DNA from: Aquarana catesbeiana
Taxonomy: Eukaryota; Chordata; Amphibia; Anura; Ranidae
Direction: 5' to 3'
Length of the DNA stretch: 64,000 bases
Assembly (NCBI RefSeq): GCF_042186555.1
Contig: NC_133324.1
Coordinates: forward strand, 220,583,145 to 220,647,144
Positions 1-11,332 of this stretch are shown piece by piece. The number at the start of each line of letters is the position of its first letter. The first letter of the stretch is position 1. Made by a program: the position numbers and the translations under genes. The notes beneath the pieces are model-generated. The model was not told the DNA's origin. It did no database searches and saw only the letters and a program-made list of their open reading frames with translations.

Positions 1-1954
1 GAGGTAATGCATCTTCTATCGTAAAGGTTAAATCTGAAATAGGCGATATGACATATGACCCAAAGGGGATATTGAAAACATTTCATACCTTTTACACTAG
101 GTTATATAACATCCCAAATCATTCAGCGGAGAAGGATTCAGAAAAGTTCCAGCAAAATATACTTCGATATATATAAAAGATTCTGCTCTGCCAACTTTAA
201 CGATAGCAGAAATAGAACAGCTAGAACAAGAGTTCTCGGAAGATGAAATACAGAAAGTAGTAGATTCATTGGTAATGGGTAAGAGCCCTGGGCCAGATGG
301 CTTCACCCCGCGATTCTATAAAGTTTTTAAGGACTTATTAATTCCTATTATGAAGCGGACATTCAATTCAGTATCTGTCTCCCAGCCCTTTGTTACACAG
401 GCCTTTATCTCATTGCAGGCCTTTATCTCATTGATACCTAAGCCCAAGAAGGACCACACTATTTGTGGTAATTATTGGCCTATCTCTCTGACAAATATCG
501 TTCTTAGAATATATTCAAAAATTATCACTAATAGAATTACCCCGATAATACCGACATACACCTAGATCAGGTAGGATTTATAAAAGGACGAGAGGCGAGA
601 GACAACACCCTGAAGACTCTGTCACTTATGGAATATGCCCGGAGACACACCATCCCATCCTGCCTCTTGGCAATAGATGGCGAGAAGGCGTTTGATAGGG
701 TGGGATGGTGTTTTCAACGGGAGACACTGAGGCAATGGGGATTGGGCCCAGTGCTATTGGAAAAAATAATGGTGTTATATCAAAATCCAACTGCCAAAAT
801 ACGTGTGAATGGTGATATATCCGATACAGTTACTATAGCGAACGGAACTCGACAGGGATGTCCGCTGTCTCCATTGCTATATGTGTTAGTTATAGAACAT
901 TTAGCGATAGCTAAATGGAATAACAATGATATAAAAGGAATAAAAGTAGGGGACAAGGAATATAAAATGTCAATTTATGCTGATGATCTGCTACTTTATA
1001 TCACAAACCCATTGGTGACATTACCAAATCTAATAAAAGAATTTAAGCGCTTTGGTGAAGTGAGTAACTTCAAAGTGAACTATAGTAAACCAGAAGCTTT
1101 GAGTATTACATTATCTGATAACACTGTAAAACTGCTTAGAAAAAAACTTTTCTTTTAAATGGCAAGCAGATGTGCTTAAATATCTTGGAACCCATATCCC
1201 TAGAGACCTGGAAAAGATCCAGGAATATAATTACCTCCCGTTATTGAAAAAGATTAAAAAAACACTCTAACAATACGATAAGGGAGTATTTTCGTGGATG
1301 GGCAGGATAAGCATTATAAAAATGGACATATTGCCTAAGATACTTTATATATCTCAGACCATCCCAATATCCCCTTCAACCAATATCTTGACTCAATTAC
1401 GTAAGATCATAGGGAGTATTATCTGGGCAGGTAAATCCACCAGAATTAGTAGAGAAGTATTAAGCAGACTAAAACAAGATGGTGGATTGGCTCTCCCAGA
1501 CCTATCAACTTATTTAAAATCGGTATTTATAACTAGGATTGTGGATTGGTTTCACAATGCTGATTGTAAGCAATGGGTAAACTTGGAGGAGGAGGTCGCA
1601 GCCATAAAATTAAAATCATTACCATGGATAATAAAAGAAAAACGACCGCCTGAGGACGAGTTGCCCTTCTTGGTTGCCTTAACTTCGAAAGTGTGGGATG
1701 GAATACTCAAACAGGGACTGGGGTCCTCTTATAGAGATCCTATGACCCCTTTATTTAATAATCCAGAATTTCCCCCAACTCTTGAAGCTAGGACCTTTCT
1801 TAAGTGGCAGAGAAATGAGAACATTAGGATAGTAGAGACTATGAGGGAGAATAGACTTCTTCCGGTGGAAGCTTTAGGTATAGAATATATTTCTATTTTT
1901 TTATCTTCACATGAGTATGTGAACAACTACATGCTGTTGGTCCTAGAAATCTAG
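1..1954 (+). pseudogene. L1/Tx1-clade LINE ORF2 fragment, reverse transcriptase to C-terminal part
   Basis: This is the reverse-transcriptase half of a LINE ORF2, cut off by the left edge of the window. Three reading-frame pieces follow each other: about 185-565 has the fingers motif GKSPGPDGFTPRFYK; 568-1158 has FDRVGW, GTRQGCPLSPL and the catalytic YADDLLLY (about 978-1000); 1298-1954 has the thumb and connection region with MGRISIIKMDILPK. Frames shift near 565 and 1157, and there is an in-frame stop near 1268, so it cannot make one protein. An 18-bp in-frame tandem duplication lies at 398-433. The endonuclease half would lie left of the window. The PGPDG and YADD context and the thumb motif fit the L1/Tx1 clade better than CR1 or L2. 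The stretch 1-184 reads as upstream ORF2 linker in another frame. Confidence 0.9.
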
Positions 1955-2569
1955 ATAACAGTTAAAAATGCAAAATAATTTTATAAACAGATTTAGTACT
2001 TCCAATATTTTACGATCGGTAACGATACATACATTTCTATCCGTGATAAACTATATACATTGATAGTACTGTTACTAGATGCTTCGACTGCAGGTGCTGC
2101 TCGCTTGCCCTCACGCCCCTCCCTGGCCTGGGAATTTATCCACTTTTGTGACTCCTCGCAAGACACATACAAGCGTTTTGGCTCCCTCTGTCAATGTGGT
2201 TGCTGGTCGGGCCCCCCCACTGGGACTGAGTGGGGGAGTCTTTGGAGAATTTTAGGCTCAGGAGAAATCGCTTAACACAATGTGATTGGTAATTATATTG
2301 ATAAATGTATACCCACTATTTCTTATCTTATTTTATGGTTTTATCCATGAATCTCAATAAATGTAAATTTCCCTACAGCTCCCAAATCCTCTGACAAAGA
2401 CCCGACGGGGTCGAAACGCGTCAGGATTAACATCCTACTTTAGCGCTTGAACCTTGTATATTATTGTGCCAGTTTCACTTGTGTTATCTCCTGTATCACA
2501 GCTCATATTTTGTATATCATTGTCATTCTTTGAGATTATGTTATTAATAAAGTTCAACAATTTTTAAAC
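1955..2569. other. Non-coding repeat-like segment, unclassified
   Basis: I find no convincing gene here. The part 2290-2540 has AATAAA-like motifs and a short hairpin around the GTCGAAACGCGTC motif at 2407-2421. Motifs of this type recur in frog repeats in my experience, and relatives are visible near 21640 and 58330. I cannot assign a family or boundaries. Confidence 0.35.
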
Positions 2570-3111
2570 CATACAATATCAATTTTATACCCTTCTGCTG
2601 CTTCGAAAACCCCATATGGGGGACAATTCCCTTATTTTTATGTATTGTTTTTACTAGTAATGGCGGCAATATGCCATTTTTAGCAAGACTGCAACATTGC
2701 GGCGGGACAAATCTGACCCCAAATGACACTTTTTGGGGACCAGTGACATTATTACATTGATCGGTGCTATAAAAATGCACTGATCAATGTAAAAATGACA
2801 CTGGCAGGGAAGGGGGTAACACTAAGGGGCGATCAAGGGGTTAACTGTGTTCCCTAGGTGTGTTCTAACTGTAGGGGGGATGTGCTGCCAGGTACATGAC
2901 AGAGATCACTCTTCCTGATAACTGGGAACAGTAGATCTCAGCCATGTCATCTGGCAGAACGAGGAATCGCCTTGTTTACAAAGGCAGACCCCCCTTTTGC
3001 CTCTGTGCTAGGCGATCATACTCGATGTCTGCACGAAACATGCATCTACGTTGATTTGCGCAGGAGAGCTAACCTGCCGCTGTATAACGACGGTGGCTGG
3101 TCGACAAGCAG
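2570..3111 (-). mobile_element. Truncated piggyBac-type MITE, reversed orientation
   Basis: The right end reads GGCTGGTCGACAAGCAG followed by TTAA at 3112-3115, which mirrors the CCACTTGCCGACC terminus of the large piggyBac element at 38291. Internally it shares blocks with the MITE at 9460-10436, including the small-repeat-rich text around TGGCAGGGAAGGGGGTAAC and the GATCGGTGCTATAAAAATGCACTGATC palindrome-like block. No matching left TTAA end is visible, so the left limit is approximate. It has no coding capacity. Confidence 0.55.
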
Positions 3112-3184
3112 TTAAACTCTGTAGTGCCAGGGCCTGCCTAATTAGATACAATTGAAAGTTGTTTGGTTTTGACCTCATATTATA

Positions 3185-3244
3185 TGTTTTTTGGTAAATC
3201 TAAAGGAAAATTGTACAAGAAAAATGAACATGTATGGCCAACCT
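3185..3244. mobile_element. Fragment of the GGCCATACA-end MITE family
   Basis: The text from TTTTTTGGTAAATCTAAAGG to TGTATGGCCAACC matches the right part of the complete MITE at 8401-8583 (TTTTGGTAATCTAAAGG to TGTATGGCCACC). Only one end is present. Confidence 0.5.
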
Positions 3245-3331
3245 TAAGCTGTTGCTCTACACAAGTATCCCAATTTAATTTTGTTTCTTGTTTCCATATA
3301 CAGTAGCACATTTCCTTCAAATGTTGATTAG

Positions 3332-3339
3332 CACACCAG
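3332..3339. repeat. 8-bp target-site duplication of the hAT element (partner 4776-4783)
   Basis: CACACCAG occurs directly before the left CAGGCC end and directly after the right GGCCTG end, with no mismatch. Confidence 0.85.
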
Positions 3340-3469
3340 CAGGCCCGGACCGGGACAAAAAATAGGCCCGGGCATTTTGGAATGAGCAGCCCATGACATA
3401 TAAACCCTTCCCCACTCTCCACCCTGACGGCTCCCTGGGAGAGGGGAGGGGGGACCTGGCAGAGTGGGG

Positions 3470-4250
3470 GGGGGGGCGAGGGGGACTGGGAAAGAGCACG
3501 GGGGGATGCAGAGAGTACAGGGAAGAACCTTGAGAACATAAGGTGGGGTGAGAGCACAGGGGGGCTGGAGAACACTGTGGGGTGAGGCAGAGAGCATGGG
3601 GAGCAGAGAGCACAGGGGAGAGGCAGAGAACACTGGGAGTAAGAGGAGAGCAATAAGGGGCCAGAGGGCATGTGGGGTTGGAGAGTACAGGGAGTGGGGG
3701 GTTGGAGAGCACAGGGGGAAGCAAAAACACAGGGTGGGGCGGATAGCACAGGGAGGCCAGGAGAGCATGGGGGGCAGAGAGCACAGGGGGAGATGGAGAT
3801 CACTGGGGGGGCTGGAGAGCACTGGGGGAGAGGTGGAGGGCACAGGGGGCAGCGGAGAGCATGGGGGGAGGTGGAGAGCACAGGAGGGCTGGAGAGCACT
3901 GGGGGAGAGGCGGCAAGCATGGGGGGAGGTGGAGATCACAGGGGGGAGGTGGAGTGCACAGGTCAGAGGTGGAGAGCACAGGGGAAGGTGGAGAGCACAG
4001 GGAGAGGTGGAGAGCACAGGGAGAGGTGGAGAGCACAGGGGGGCTGCAGAACACTGGGGGAGAGATGGAGGGCACAGGGGGGCAGCAAAGAGCACGGGGA
4101 GAGGTGGAGAGCACAGGGGGAGGTGGAGAGCATGGGGGAGGCTAAAGAGCATGGGGGAGGTGGAGAGTACTGGGGGGTAGAGGACCCAGGTAGGGGGGCT
4201 GGAGAGCACTGGGGGGGCTATAGAGAGCACTGGGGGGCAGCAGGATAAGA
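3470..4250 (+). repeat. G-rich minisatellite inside the hAT element
   Basis: About 780 bp are built from variants of GGTGGAGAGCACAGGGGGA, usually 17-24 bp apart, with GAGAGCA as the most constant core. The plus strand is almost free of C and T runs, and the many G runs of four or more could favour G-quadruplex or R-loop structures. The array lies wholly between the hAT ends. Confidence 0.9.
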
Positions 4251-4423
4251 GGAGCAGTGGGGGTGGCTGCATATAGAAGAATCATTCTCTCCATCTTCCT
4301 CCCACAGTCTCTGAAAGTCTGCGAGAGGGAGAGGAGCAGAAGCAGGCATTCAGAGACTGTGGGAGGAAGATGGAGAGAATGATTCTTCTATATGCAGCCA
4401 CTCCCACCGCTCCTCCTATCCAG
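4241..4423. repeat. Long palindrome, arms about 75 bp
   Basis: Positions 4263-4315 and 4349-4401 are perfect reverse complements over 53 bases with a 33-base spacer. The similarity continues outward to about 4241 and 4423 with a few mismatches. The hairpin starts where the minisatellite stops and lies inside the hAT element. Confidence 0.9.
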
Positions 4424-4783
4424 GTTACAGGGGGCCGCACTCATGTTCTCTCTGATCTGGCTCCATGGTGTCTGCAGCAGGTGTCTCCTCTAGCTCCTCC
4501 CCCTTTGTGGTCACGCCCCCTGGCACAGACGGCTGAACTACACTGGCAGCCGTGGAGAGACCACAGGTGTCTCCTCTAGGTCCTCCCATTGATGTTTCCG
4601 CCTCCTGGTGCCGATGGCTGAGCTGAACTGGCAGTCGGACGGCCATGGATTTGCTGGGTGGGCGGCGCGGGCTCAAAGAGCAGCCCATCTGCCTTGGGCT
4701 CCGCAAGGACATGCTGCATTGTAGCCCTGGCCCACCGGGCAAGTGCCGGTTTGCCCTATGGGCAATCCAGGCCTGCACACCAG

Positions 4784-6443
4784 TACTTTACATTTCTGAT
4801 TGTGCTAGAAAATATGGGTACATTGAATAAACGCAGGCACACATTTTTCACATCTGTTATTTGTTTTGCCACTAGCAAAACAGTGCAGTGCCTCATAATA
4901 GCTCTCTGAGCTGTCAATAAACATATATGAATCTGGCTATTTATAGTGCTCATTGCCTCAAACTGATCACAGCTGAACAGCATCAAAGGGTCTTTGTGAA
5001 TGGTAGTACCTGTAACCAAATGCATATATCCCAACACCTGCTCCCAAAAGACTTAAATCTTCTGACGGAGTCACAATCGATGTGCCAACACGGGTCTACA
5101 TAAATTACATTTCGGACATATTCCTGCACACAGCAATGAGGGATTTATTATAAATGAAATGTATGCTCTGTGCATAATATTAAATTGAGTTCCTCTCCAG
5201 CTCTCATTTATATTTATTCTCCGAACCTTATTGTATGCCTTCACTGGTTTTACCACCAGATTTTCATGAGAGAAATCGGCATGCCAATTTTTTAAGCTTG
5301 TATTTTCCACTGATGTAGAAGACATATTATTCAAAAGAAGGTATATATCAGATATAGCATAGATACCATTTCCTATTTACCTATCCACGTTGACTCGAAT
5401 ACATCGAACCTAAGACCTCCACAGGACCCTAGATAACTAGATATTTGTAAGTAGAAAAAGTGCTGTCTCAGAATAATAAATTATATAGAAGCCCTTATAA
5501 ATGACTTTAGTGAGTGAGAATTAGTATGGTACAGTTGGTGTGCTGTAAAAAGCCTATTCTGCTTCAAGGTTTGAAGGGCTCCATAATCTCTTCTCTGTGG
5601 AAATTATGGATTATCCTGAATTGGCATGAACTTTGATACATAGGGAGACATTCCTTGCTTTTTTTTTCCCTCAACCCTCTCCAGGCCACTATTGTATCCC
5701 CATAAAGTAAGTTTGTCTTCAGAATTGGAGGCAGATTTCTCATCTTAAGCCTGGTACACACAACAAGATTATCAAACAAATGAATATCTGTTTTTTTTGC
5801 ATGCTAACCTCCATATTGAAAACTAAGAGGTTACTAAAACTACAAAAATTCTCGTATGACAGTATAAAAATTCGGAAGTGATGTAACGTATTATATTGTT
5901 TTTGTATCGTATTTTTGGATGAAAACTGTACTGATTGAACTAAAATCGTACGATCTGGTAATTTATGAGAAATATTTTTGTTCTTGTCCCATCGAAAAAT
6001 TATGCATGACCTGTCCTGATTGGCTCTCGAAAGCTGTGTACTAATGATTAGATTATCAAATAATTGCTTTGAAAGTGGTATTTTTCGTCCGATTTTCTGA
6101 TTGTGTGTTCTAGGCTTTAGTGTATAATAAAATAGAAAGATTCCAGTGAGAGGCCTGTTTTATCTCTCTTAATAAGATGGATTCTTCCAAATAGCAGGAG
6201 TGAAAGATCAGCCCACATCTCCAACGTCTTAACATTTTTATTTCTCATTGGTGGATAATTTGAAGCATACAGTGAAGAGGCCATCTTATCAGTCTTTATT
6301 ACCAGATATGTAATATATTCCTTCACTACTACAAACAGGGTATGTTCCCATTTTCTATGACATATAGTTGTAAATGGTAGTATCTTGCAGTCCTGAAAAT
6401 CTACTATATTGTTCAAATAATTTTTGACTCTCTGGGATGCCAT
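4784..6443 (-). pseudogene. Degenerate L1/Tx1-type LINE ORF2 remnant split by a MITE
   Basis: Read on the minus strand, 6443-6117 resembles an L1-type thumb region (NVKTLEMWADLSLLLFGRIH), and the coding-like text continues after the MITE at 5779-5564. The piece 5334-5071 has the C-terminal pattern ESWRGTQFNIMHRAY followed by a C-x2-C pair, as seen before the zinc knuckle of L1-type ORF2. The piece 5037-4784 looks like the tail. Stops and frameshifts are many, so this is an old copy. The assignment rests on short motifs only, and the exact ends are unclear. Confidence 0.6.
5748..6116. mobile_element. 369-bp MITE with TTA target duplication, inserted in the LINE remnant
   Basis: The left end AGCCTGGTACACACAA pairs with the right end TTGTGTGTTCTAGGCT. 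TTA stands on both sides (5745-5747 and 6117-6119). A 3-bp TTA duplication is typical of Harbinger-type elements. LINE-like coding text on the minus strand is interrupted exactly here. Confidence 0.8.
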
Positions 6444-7490
6444 TTTCTAGTTGTGATGAAAAAATTATAAAGCAAATGTAGCACTAACTCACGATGGAGC
6501 TGCTGGTTTAAGCGGGTCTGTTACCTTCACTTTGTTTCCCTCTGTTTCACCGGCACCGAGTCTAGGGGTTACGTTGGGTTTACTGCTGGACGACACATGC
6601 ACCAACACTGGAGTACGTTTTCAATGCTTTATTGAACAGTCAAACTTTAGGAAGTAGCAGGAAAGAGACAGAAAAGGAAACTCTCAGGAGAAACTCAAAT
6701 ATCTTCTTGCAAAAATCTAAATGTCCCGGTAGGATTCAGATAATTATGTGGAATGCATTCCCCTCATGGGACACACTCTTTGCTCGTCTGGATAGGCCTC
6801 TCTCACCGGTCTAGCAGCCAGCACGCAGCACAAATTGCCACAGACTTATTTAGGGTGGTAAATCTGCACGATCCTCTGCCACAGGATGTATCAGATCTTC
6901 TGCAGTGAACAGTCAGTCACAGTGCCTGAACCTTTAAGCCAAACCGGCGACACTATGCTGTATGGTTACTTCTTTTGGAAATGTCCTCCAGCCGAGTCAC
7001 CAGGCCCCTCTATAGACCAGCACGCTGCATGATCTCTCCAAGACGGGTCCTCCCCTGGGACCTCCTCGGCTGTCCAGCTTCGTCACACAGGACCGACAGC
7101 TCAGGACCATTTCTCGGCCGCGGCGGTAGGCCCCAGCCTCTGGACCCACCCTTGCGCCGTAGCATCGTGGGCCCCCCAATCGGAGGACCATGAGGTAGCT
7201 CCTTAATGCATACCTGTCAGCCAGGAGGGCCAGCAGGTGGCTGTAAAACGACCTTAGAACATGGAGTCTGTCCCATAAATACCCTCGCCCAGAATGCAAC
7301 TCGGAGGACCACCTCCACCGAGCTTGCTTCGCTGGAACAGAGGCGAACTTTTAACCTTCCTAACACACAATTTACTAAATTTACCTAATTTGCGGTAGAT
7401 TGTAAATCTACCAGCGCTACACAAATATACCGTGCTATCTGCAACAAATGTAAGAAAGCAGCTAGCACAGCAATAGATCAATTGCAAAAA
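6444..7490. other. No gene seen; unclassified repeat-like sequence
   Basis: The segment has mixed composition with a GC-rich part (6960-7330) and only short accidental reading frames. It might be a solo LTR or another repeat, but I found no flanking duplication and no matching copy in the window. Confidence 0.3.
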
Positions 7491-7496
7491 ATATAA

Positions 7497-8318
7497 ACGT
7501 GAAAAATAAGTGCAGCGCTCAAAGTAAATCTAATGCAGATGATGTCTTGTAAGATGAAAAGTGTCTGAACGCTCTGCTGAAGTCACTGTTTTATTCCAAA
7601 GAGCTTTTTTATCTACTAAAATGTGAGTGTATTTTCTCCTTTTTACTAAATAAATTACTTTTGATTTAAATGGGATTACACTATGTGCCTATTTCTTCCT
7701 TTTCATAAACATGTCCCATTGGAGCAATTATCCATGCGGTTCTCTGCTTATTACCTATCCCACTGAGGTCCATTGTTGGAGTTGGTCTTCTGGTTGGAGG
7801 TCGTGTCCTTTGTAACAGTTCCCCTTGGTGTGTAGCCCTACAAGTCTGATTGACCCACTGGATGTATACCCACTTAGGTTCAATCGTTTAAGCCTTTTGA
7901 CTCTCTGGTGGTGGATCACTTATCAAGTTTGGGCACGTTTTTTCTTTGTCACATGTTGTGACAAAGAAAAAACTGTTATCCAGTTCAAGTGTCAGCTATA
8001 TTTGAATCACGTTTTAGATATCTACTATTTATTTTATAACACTAAGGACTAAAATTTATTTTACAATTTTTTTCCTTGGATATTATTGGACATTATTCAC
8101 TTATATTTTTATTGTCTCACTGATGATATGACCTTTAGTATATCAATCTTATTTTAGGGATATTGTACACGTATAATTCAGTGTTCATTTACACACTGTT
8201 TGCATATATATATTTTTGAGTTTATTCTTAGATTGTTTATGTGCACTTTTATGTATATGTACATCAATTTTTAGTTCACTCTGAGATTTCTTTTAAGCGC
8301 TGCACTTATTTTTCACGT
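7497..8318. mobile_element. Inverted-repeat-bounded element, about 820 bp
   Basis: The left ACGTGAAAAATAAGTGCAGC and the right reverse-complement copy ending at 8318 agree over 23 bases. The interior is AT-rich and non-coding and holds a perfect 17-bp-arm hairpin at 7937-7973 (TTTCTTTGTCACA and its complement). The superfamily is unknown because I could not identify a target duplication. Confidence 0.6.
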
Positions 8319-8400
8319 GATGAAAAAATTAGAACATCATCTGCAAAAAGTGCAGTTTTCATCTCTATTTTTCTGATTGTTATTCCCTGTAGTGTAAATC

Positions 8401-8583
8401 ACACCATACACTATACAATTTGATTATAAAATTTCCTTTAGATCTACCTTCAACTATATAGTGCAAGGGCTTTCCTGATTGGATAAAGTGATAGATGATG
8501 TGTCCTACTATTATATAGTTTTGGTAATCTAAAGGAGATCGTACAGAGGTTGTACAATCAGATTGTTTAGTGTATGGCCACCT
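8401..8583. mobile_element. Short MITE with GGCCATACACTA-type ends
   Basis: The left CACCATACACTATACAAT and the right ATTGTTTAGTGTATGGCC are imperfect inverted repeats. A second inverted pair just inside contains CCTTTAGATCTACC and GGTAATCTAAAGG. A fragment of the same family lies at 3185-3244. Confidence 0.65.
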
Positions 8584-8875
8584 TTATACATCTAAAATTA
8601 ACTAGTTGCATAGTTGGCACCGATAATTAACGGCACCCCAAACACTTGAAAAAAATGGATAAAATACATAGAAAAAATGCACAGTAAAAAAAGTGCAACC
8701 CACATCAGGCCAAAATGTCCCATGAGCTACTTTGCCACGTGTAGCGCAGCCCACTGAAATCAATCAGCTGCCCTATGCATGTCACGGGAAAAACACACCA
8801 AAAACATGTGCTCCCACTACGCTAGGTGTGAATGGGTCTTGAAAGTGAAATTGGTTTGTTTGCACAAGAACAATG

Positions 8876-9096
8876 AGGCTCCATTCACATCTGTGTGTTT
8901 CTGAACGCATGGCAAACTGCACAGAAATTGCATACTTTGTCTTGCATTTCAGAAATGCCGCAAACACACGGTAGGAAATGCACCATACCCCACAAGTTCT
9001 GGAGCTATTTTGGGGCGAATGTTGTGCATAGGGCAGACCATTCATTCCTATGCAGGAATGTCAGTTCCCGCTACGCAGAGGTGTGAATGGGGCCTG
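8876..9096. mobile_element. MITE with CCATTCACA-type ends, plus an adjacent partial copy
   Basis: The left AGGCTCCATTCACATCTG and the right end CAGAGGTGTGAATGGGGCC are imperfect inverted repeats about 220 bp apart. A partial relative ending GTGTGAATGGGTCTTG lies immediately upstream (about 8640-8845). Confidence 0.6.
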
Positions 9097-9455
9097 ACAG
9101 CTGAGTGTCTCCATCCACTCCCTCCTATGTACTTGTATAAAGCTAGCCATACACTATGCAAACTGATTGTTCACCCGTTCACATCTTTACATGGGCATTT
9201 TGGAGCATTTTCGGTCATCAAATGAATAGGCTACCCTACATGCAACAATTGCCCCAAAGAAGCTCCAGAACTTTTTTTAGCGGATTATCTATCTCTCCAG
9301 GAAGTAATGGAGAATTTTTTTTATACACCCTACTGGGCACAGTAAGGGATGTGTAAGATAAATAGAGAGCTTTTTTATTTCTTCAAAAGAAGTACACTAA
9401 TGACATATTGGTACATAGGGGAGCTGGAATTTAGAAAAAAAGGCCAACTTATACT
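9097..9455. other. No gene seen
   Basis: The sequence from 9130 has another CCATACACTATGCAAACTG motif of the short MITE family, followed by text without recognisable features. Open frames are short. Confidence 0.3.
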
Positions 9456-9459
9456 TTAA

Positions 9460-10436
9460 CCACTAAGCCAGCATCCACCGTCATATGACGGCGGGACGAG
9501 GCTTCTCTTGTTCTGGGCGGATGTCATATGACGTGATCGCCCTCCCGAGCCACTAGGTAGCGCGCTCGTGCGCCCGCTGCGACGCTCGGGACCCGGTGCG
9601 CGTACCCGGCGGCCGCAATGTCCGCCGGGCACCCGCGATTGCCGGGTAACAGAGCAGGACCATGGATCTGTGCATGTAAACACAGATCCACGTCCTGTCA
9701 GAGAGGAGATGAGACCGATGGCGTGTCCCTTGTACATAGGGACACCGATCGGTCACCTCCCCCAGTCAGTCCCCTCACCCCACAGTTAGAATCACCTCCC
9801 TAGGTCATACATTAACCCCTCGATCGCCCCATAGTGGTTAACCCCTTCCCTGCCAGTCACATTTACACAGTAATCAATGCAATTTTATAGCACTGATCGC
9901 TGTATAAATGTGAATGGTCCCAAAAATGTGTCAAAAGTGTCCGATATGTCCGCCGCAATATCGCAGTCACAATAAAAATCGCAGATCGCCGCCATTACTA
10001 GTAAAAAATAAATAAATAAATAAAAATGCTATAAATCTATCACCTATTTTGTAGACGCTATAACTTTTGCGCAAACCAATCAATATACGCTTATCATGAT
10101 TTTTTTAACCAAAAATATGTAGAAGAATACGTATCGGTCTAAACTGAGGAAAAAATTTGTTAAAAAAAAATTGGATATTTATTATAGCAAAAAGTAAAAA
10201 TATTGTGTTTTTTCAAAATTGTCCCTCTTCTTTTGTTTATAGCGCAATAAATAATAAACTGCAGAGGTGATCAAATACCACCAAAAGAAAGCTCTATTTG
10301 TGGGGAAAAAATGATAAAAATTTCATTAGGGTGCAGTGTAACATGACCGCGCAATTGTCATTCAAAGTGCGACAGTGCTGAAAACTGAAAAATGGCTTGG
10401 GCAGGAAGGGTGTGAAAGTGCCCTGTATTGAGGTGG
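9460..10436. mobile_element. piggyBac-type non-autonomous element flanked by TTAA
   Basis: TTAA flanks both sides (9456-9459 and 10437-10440), and the ends read CCACTAAGCC and GAGGTGG. The right third holds a block with GATCAAATACCACCAAAAGAAAGCTC followed by the GACCGCGCAATTG block. The same blocks precede the right end of the large piggyBac element (45160-45337) and recur inverted in the MITE at 56739-58140. There is no transposase. The CG-rich left part is typical of these MITEs. Confidence 0.85.
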
Positions 10437-10440
10437 TTAA

Positions 10441-11222
10441 ATAATATTGGTGAAAGTAGACACCCTTGTTGAATACCCTTCATCAATTGAATTGGTTATG
10501 ATAAATAATTCATAATATTATTATGAAGGTGTTACTAAAAGAGGCAGAGGAGGCAGACTCCAAACACGTTTTCTTCTCAGCCATTTGTAAGTCAAGGCTG
10601 ATAACCAATTCTTACTGCCTTACCATGTGCTTATATTGAGCCATTTCTGAAAGTAATAGAGACAAGTTCACATTTAAATGTAATTCCGGACAAAAAATAA
10701 TTTTTGCTTTGGAGGCATACAAAACGTTACAATTTTTTCTGGGTTTATAATGCTTACTGAGTATATGTTGCGTCGATCTCTACTAGGACAAGAAGCGACA
10801 GGAAAGGGAAAATCTTCCCAATTCAGGCAATTCTCAACAAAAACATGTCAGAGACACAATCCCTTGTTTTAGCCTATATGTGTGAAAAAAGTCTGTTGCA
10901 ACATACCATGTTATTTAACACCTACCTTTCACCGTTGGTACCAACCAGTGTGGCAAATTTTGCGTATAGTACTATTTTTATAGGTAACTGTGCCTATCAT
11001 CAAAGAGCTTGTTGGTTGTGTTTGCTTCTTTTGGTCCTCACCTTGAATGAGTGCACATGGTATATTGTATTTCTCTTATTCTGTAAAAGGCTGGGATTCT
11101 CCGTATCTGTTCTTATTTTTCTTTAAGTAACAAAGCACAGTAGGGGACATTTATTAAGCAAACTAGTGACACAACTAGGTGCAATGAGGGTGTTTCTTGT
11201 TTAGCAAAGTCTATGCACAGTC
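10441..11222. other. Mostly unassigned; possible LINE RT trace at the left end
   Basis: On the minus strand 10440-10490 reads GIQQGCLLSPIL, which resembles the L1 motif GTRQGCPLSP, but I see no other RT motif nearby. The rest has only short unremarkable frames. Confidence 0.3.
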
Positions 11223-11332
11223 GGGCGGCACAGTGGTATAGTGGGTAGCACTCTCGCCTAGCAGTAAAAGGCATCGCTGGTTAGAATCCAAACCAAGACA
11301 CTACCTCCCTGGAGTTTGAATGTATAGATATA
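11223..11332 (+). mobile_element. tRNA-derived SINE, head portion
   Basis: The text GGCGGCACAGTGGTATAGTGGGTAGCACTC carries an A-box-like block, and GGTTAGAATCC about 35 bases later is a near-perfect B box (consensus GGTTCRANTCC). I recognise this head as a widespread aquatic-vertebrate SINE. The matching L2-like tail of such SINEs lies at 16937-17080, on the other side of a LINE. Confidence 0.7.

Larger units (their letters stand above)
3340..4775. mobile_element. Non-autonomous hAT-type transposon carrying a minisatellite
   Basis: The ends are imperfect inverted repeats: CAGGCCCGGACCGGGAC on the left, and the reverse complement CAGGCCTGGATTGCCC on the right. An exact 8-bp direct repeat CACACCAG flanks it at 3332-3339 and 4776-4783. 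An 8-bp duplication with CAG-starting ends is the hAT signature. The 1436-bp interior has no transposase. It holds a purine-rich tandem array (3470-4250) and a long palindrome (4241-4423). The long open frames across the array are only a result of its low complexity and should not be read as proteins. The superfamily call is an inference from the duplication length and end sequence. Confidence 0.85.

Noticed and set aside
3180..4272. Long overlapping frames on both strands rich in Pro/Ser/Leu or Gly/Glu/Arg
   Set aside because: They are produced by the purine-rich minisatellite, which lacks stops in several frames at once. No domain is visible.
9456..9803. Several overlapping frames on both strands
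   Set aside because: They lie in the CG-rich part of a piggyBac-type MITE and have no motif.
11223..11332. A functional tRNA gene
   Set aside because: A and B boxes are present, but the acceptor stem and anticodon arm do not pair and SINE body text follows, so it is a SINE head.
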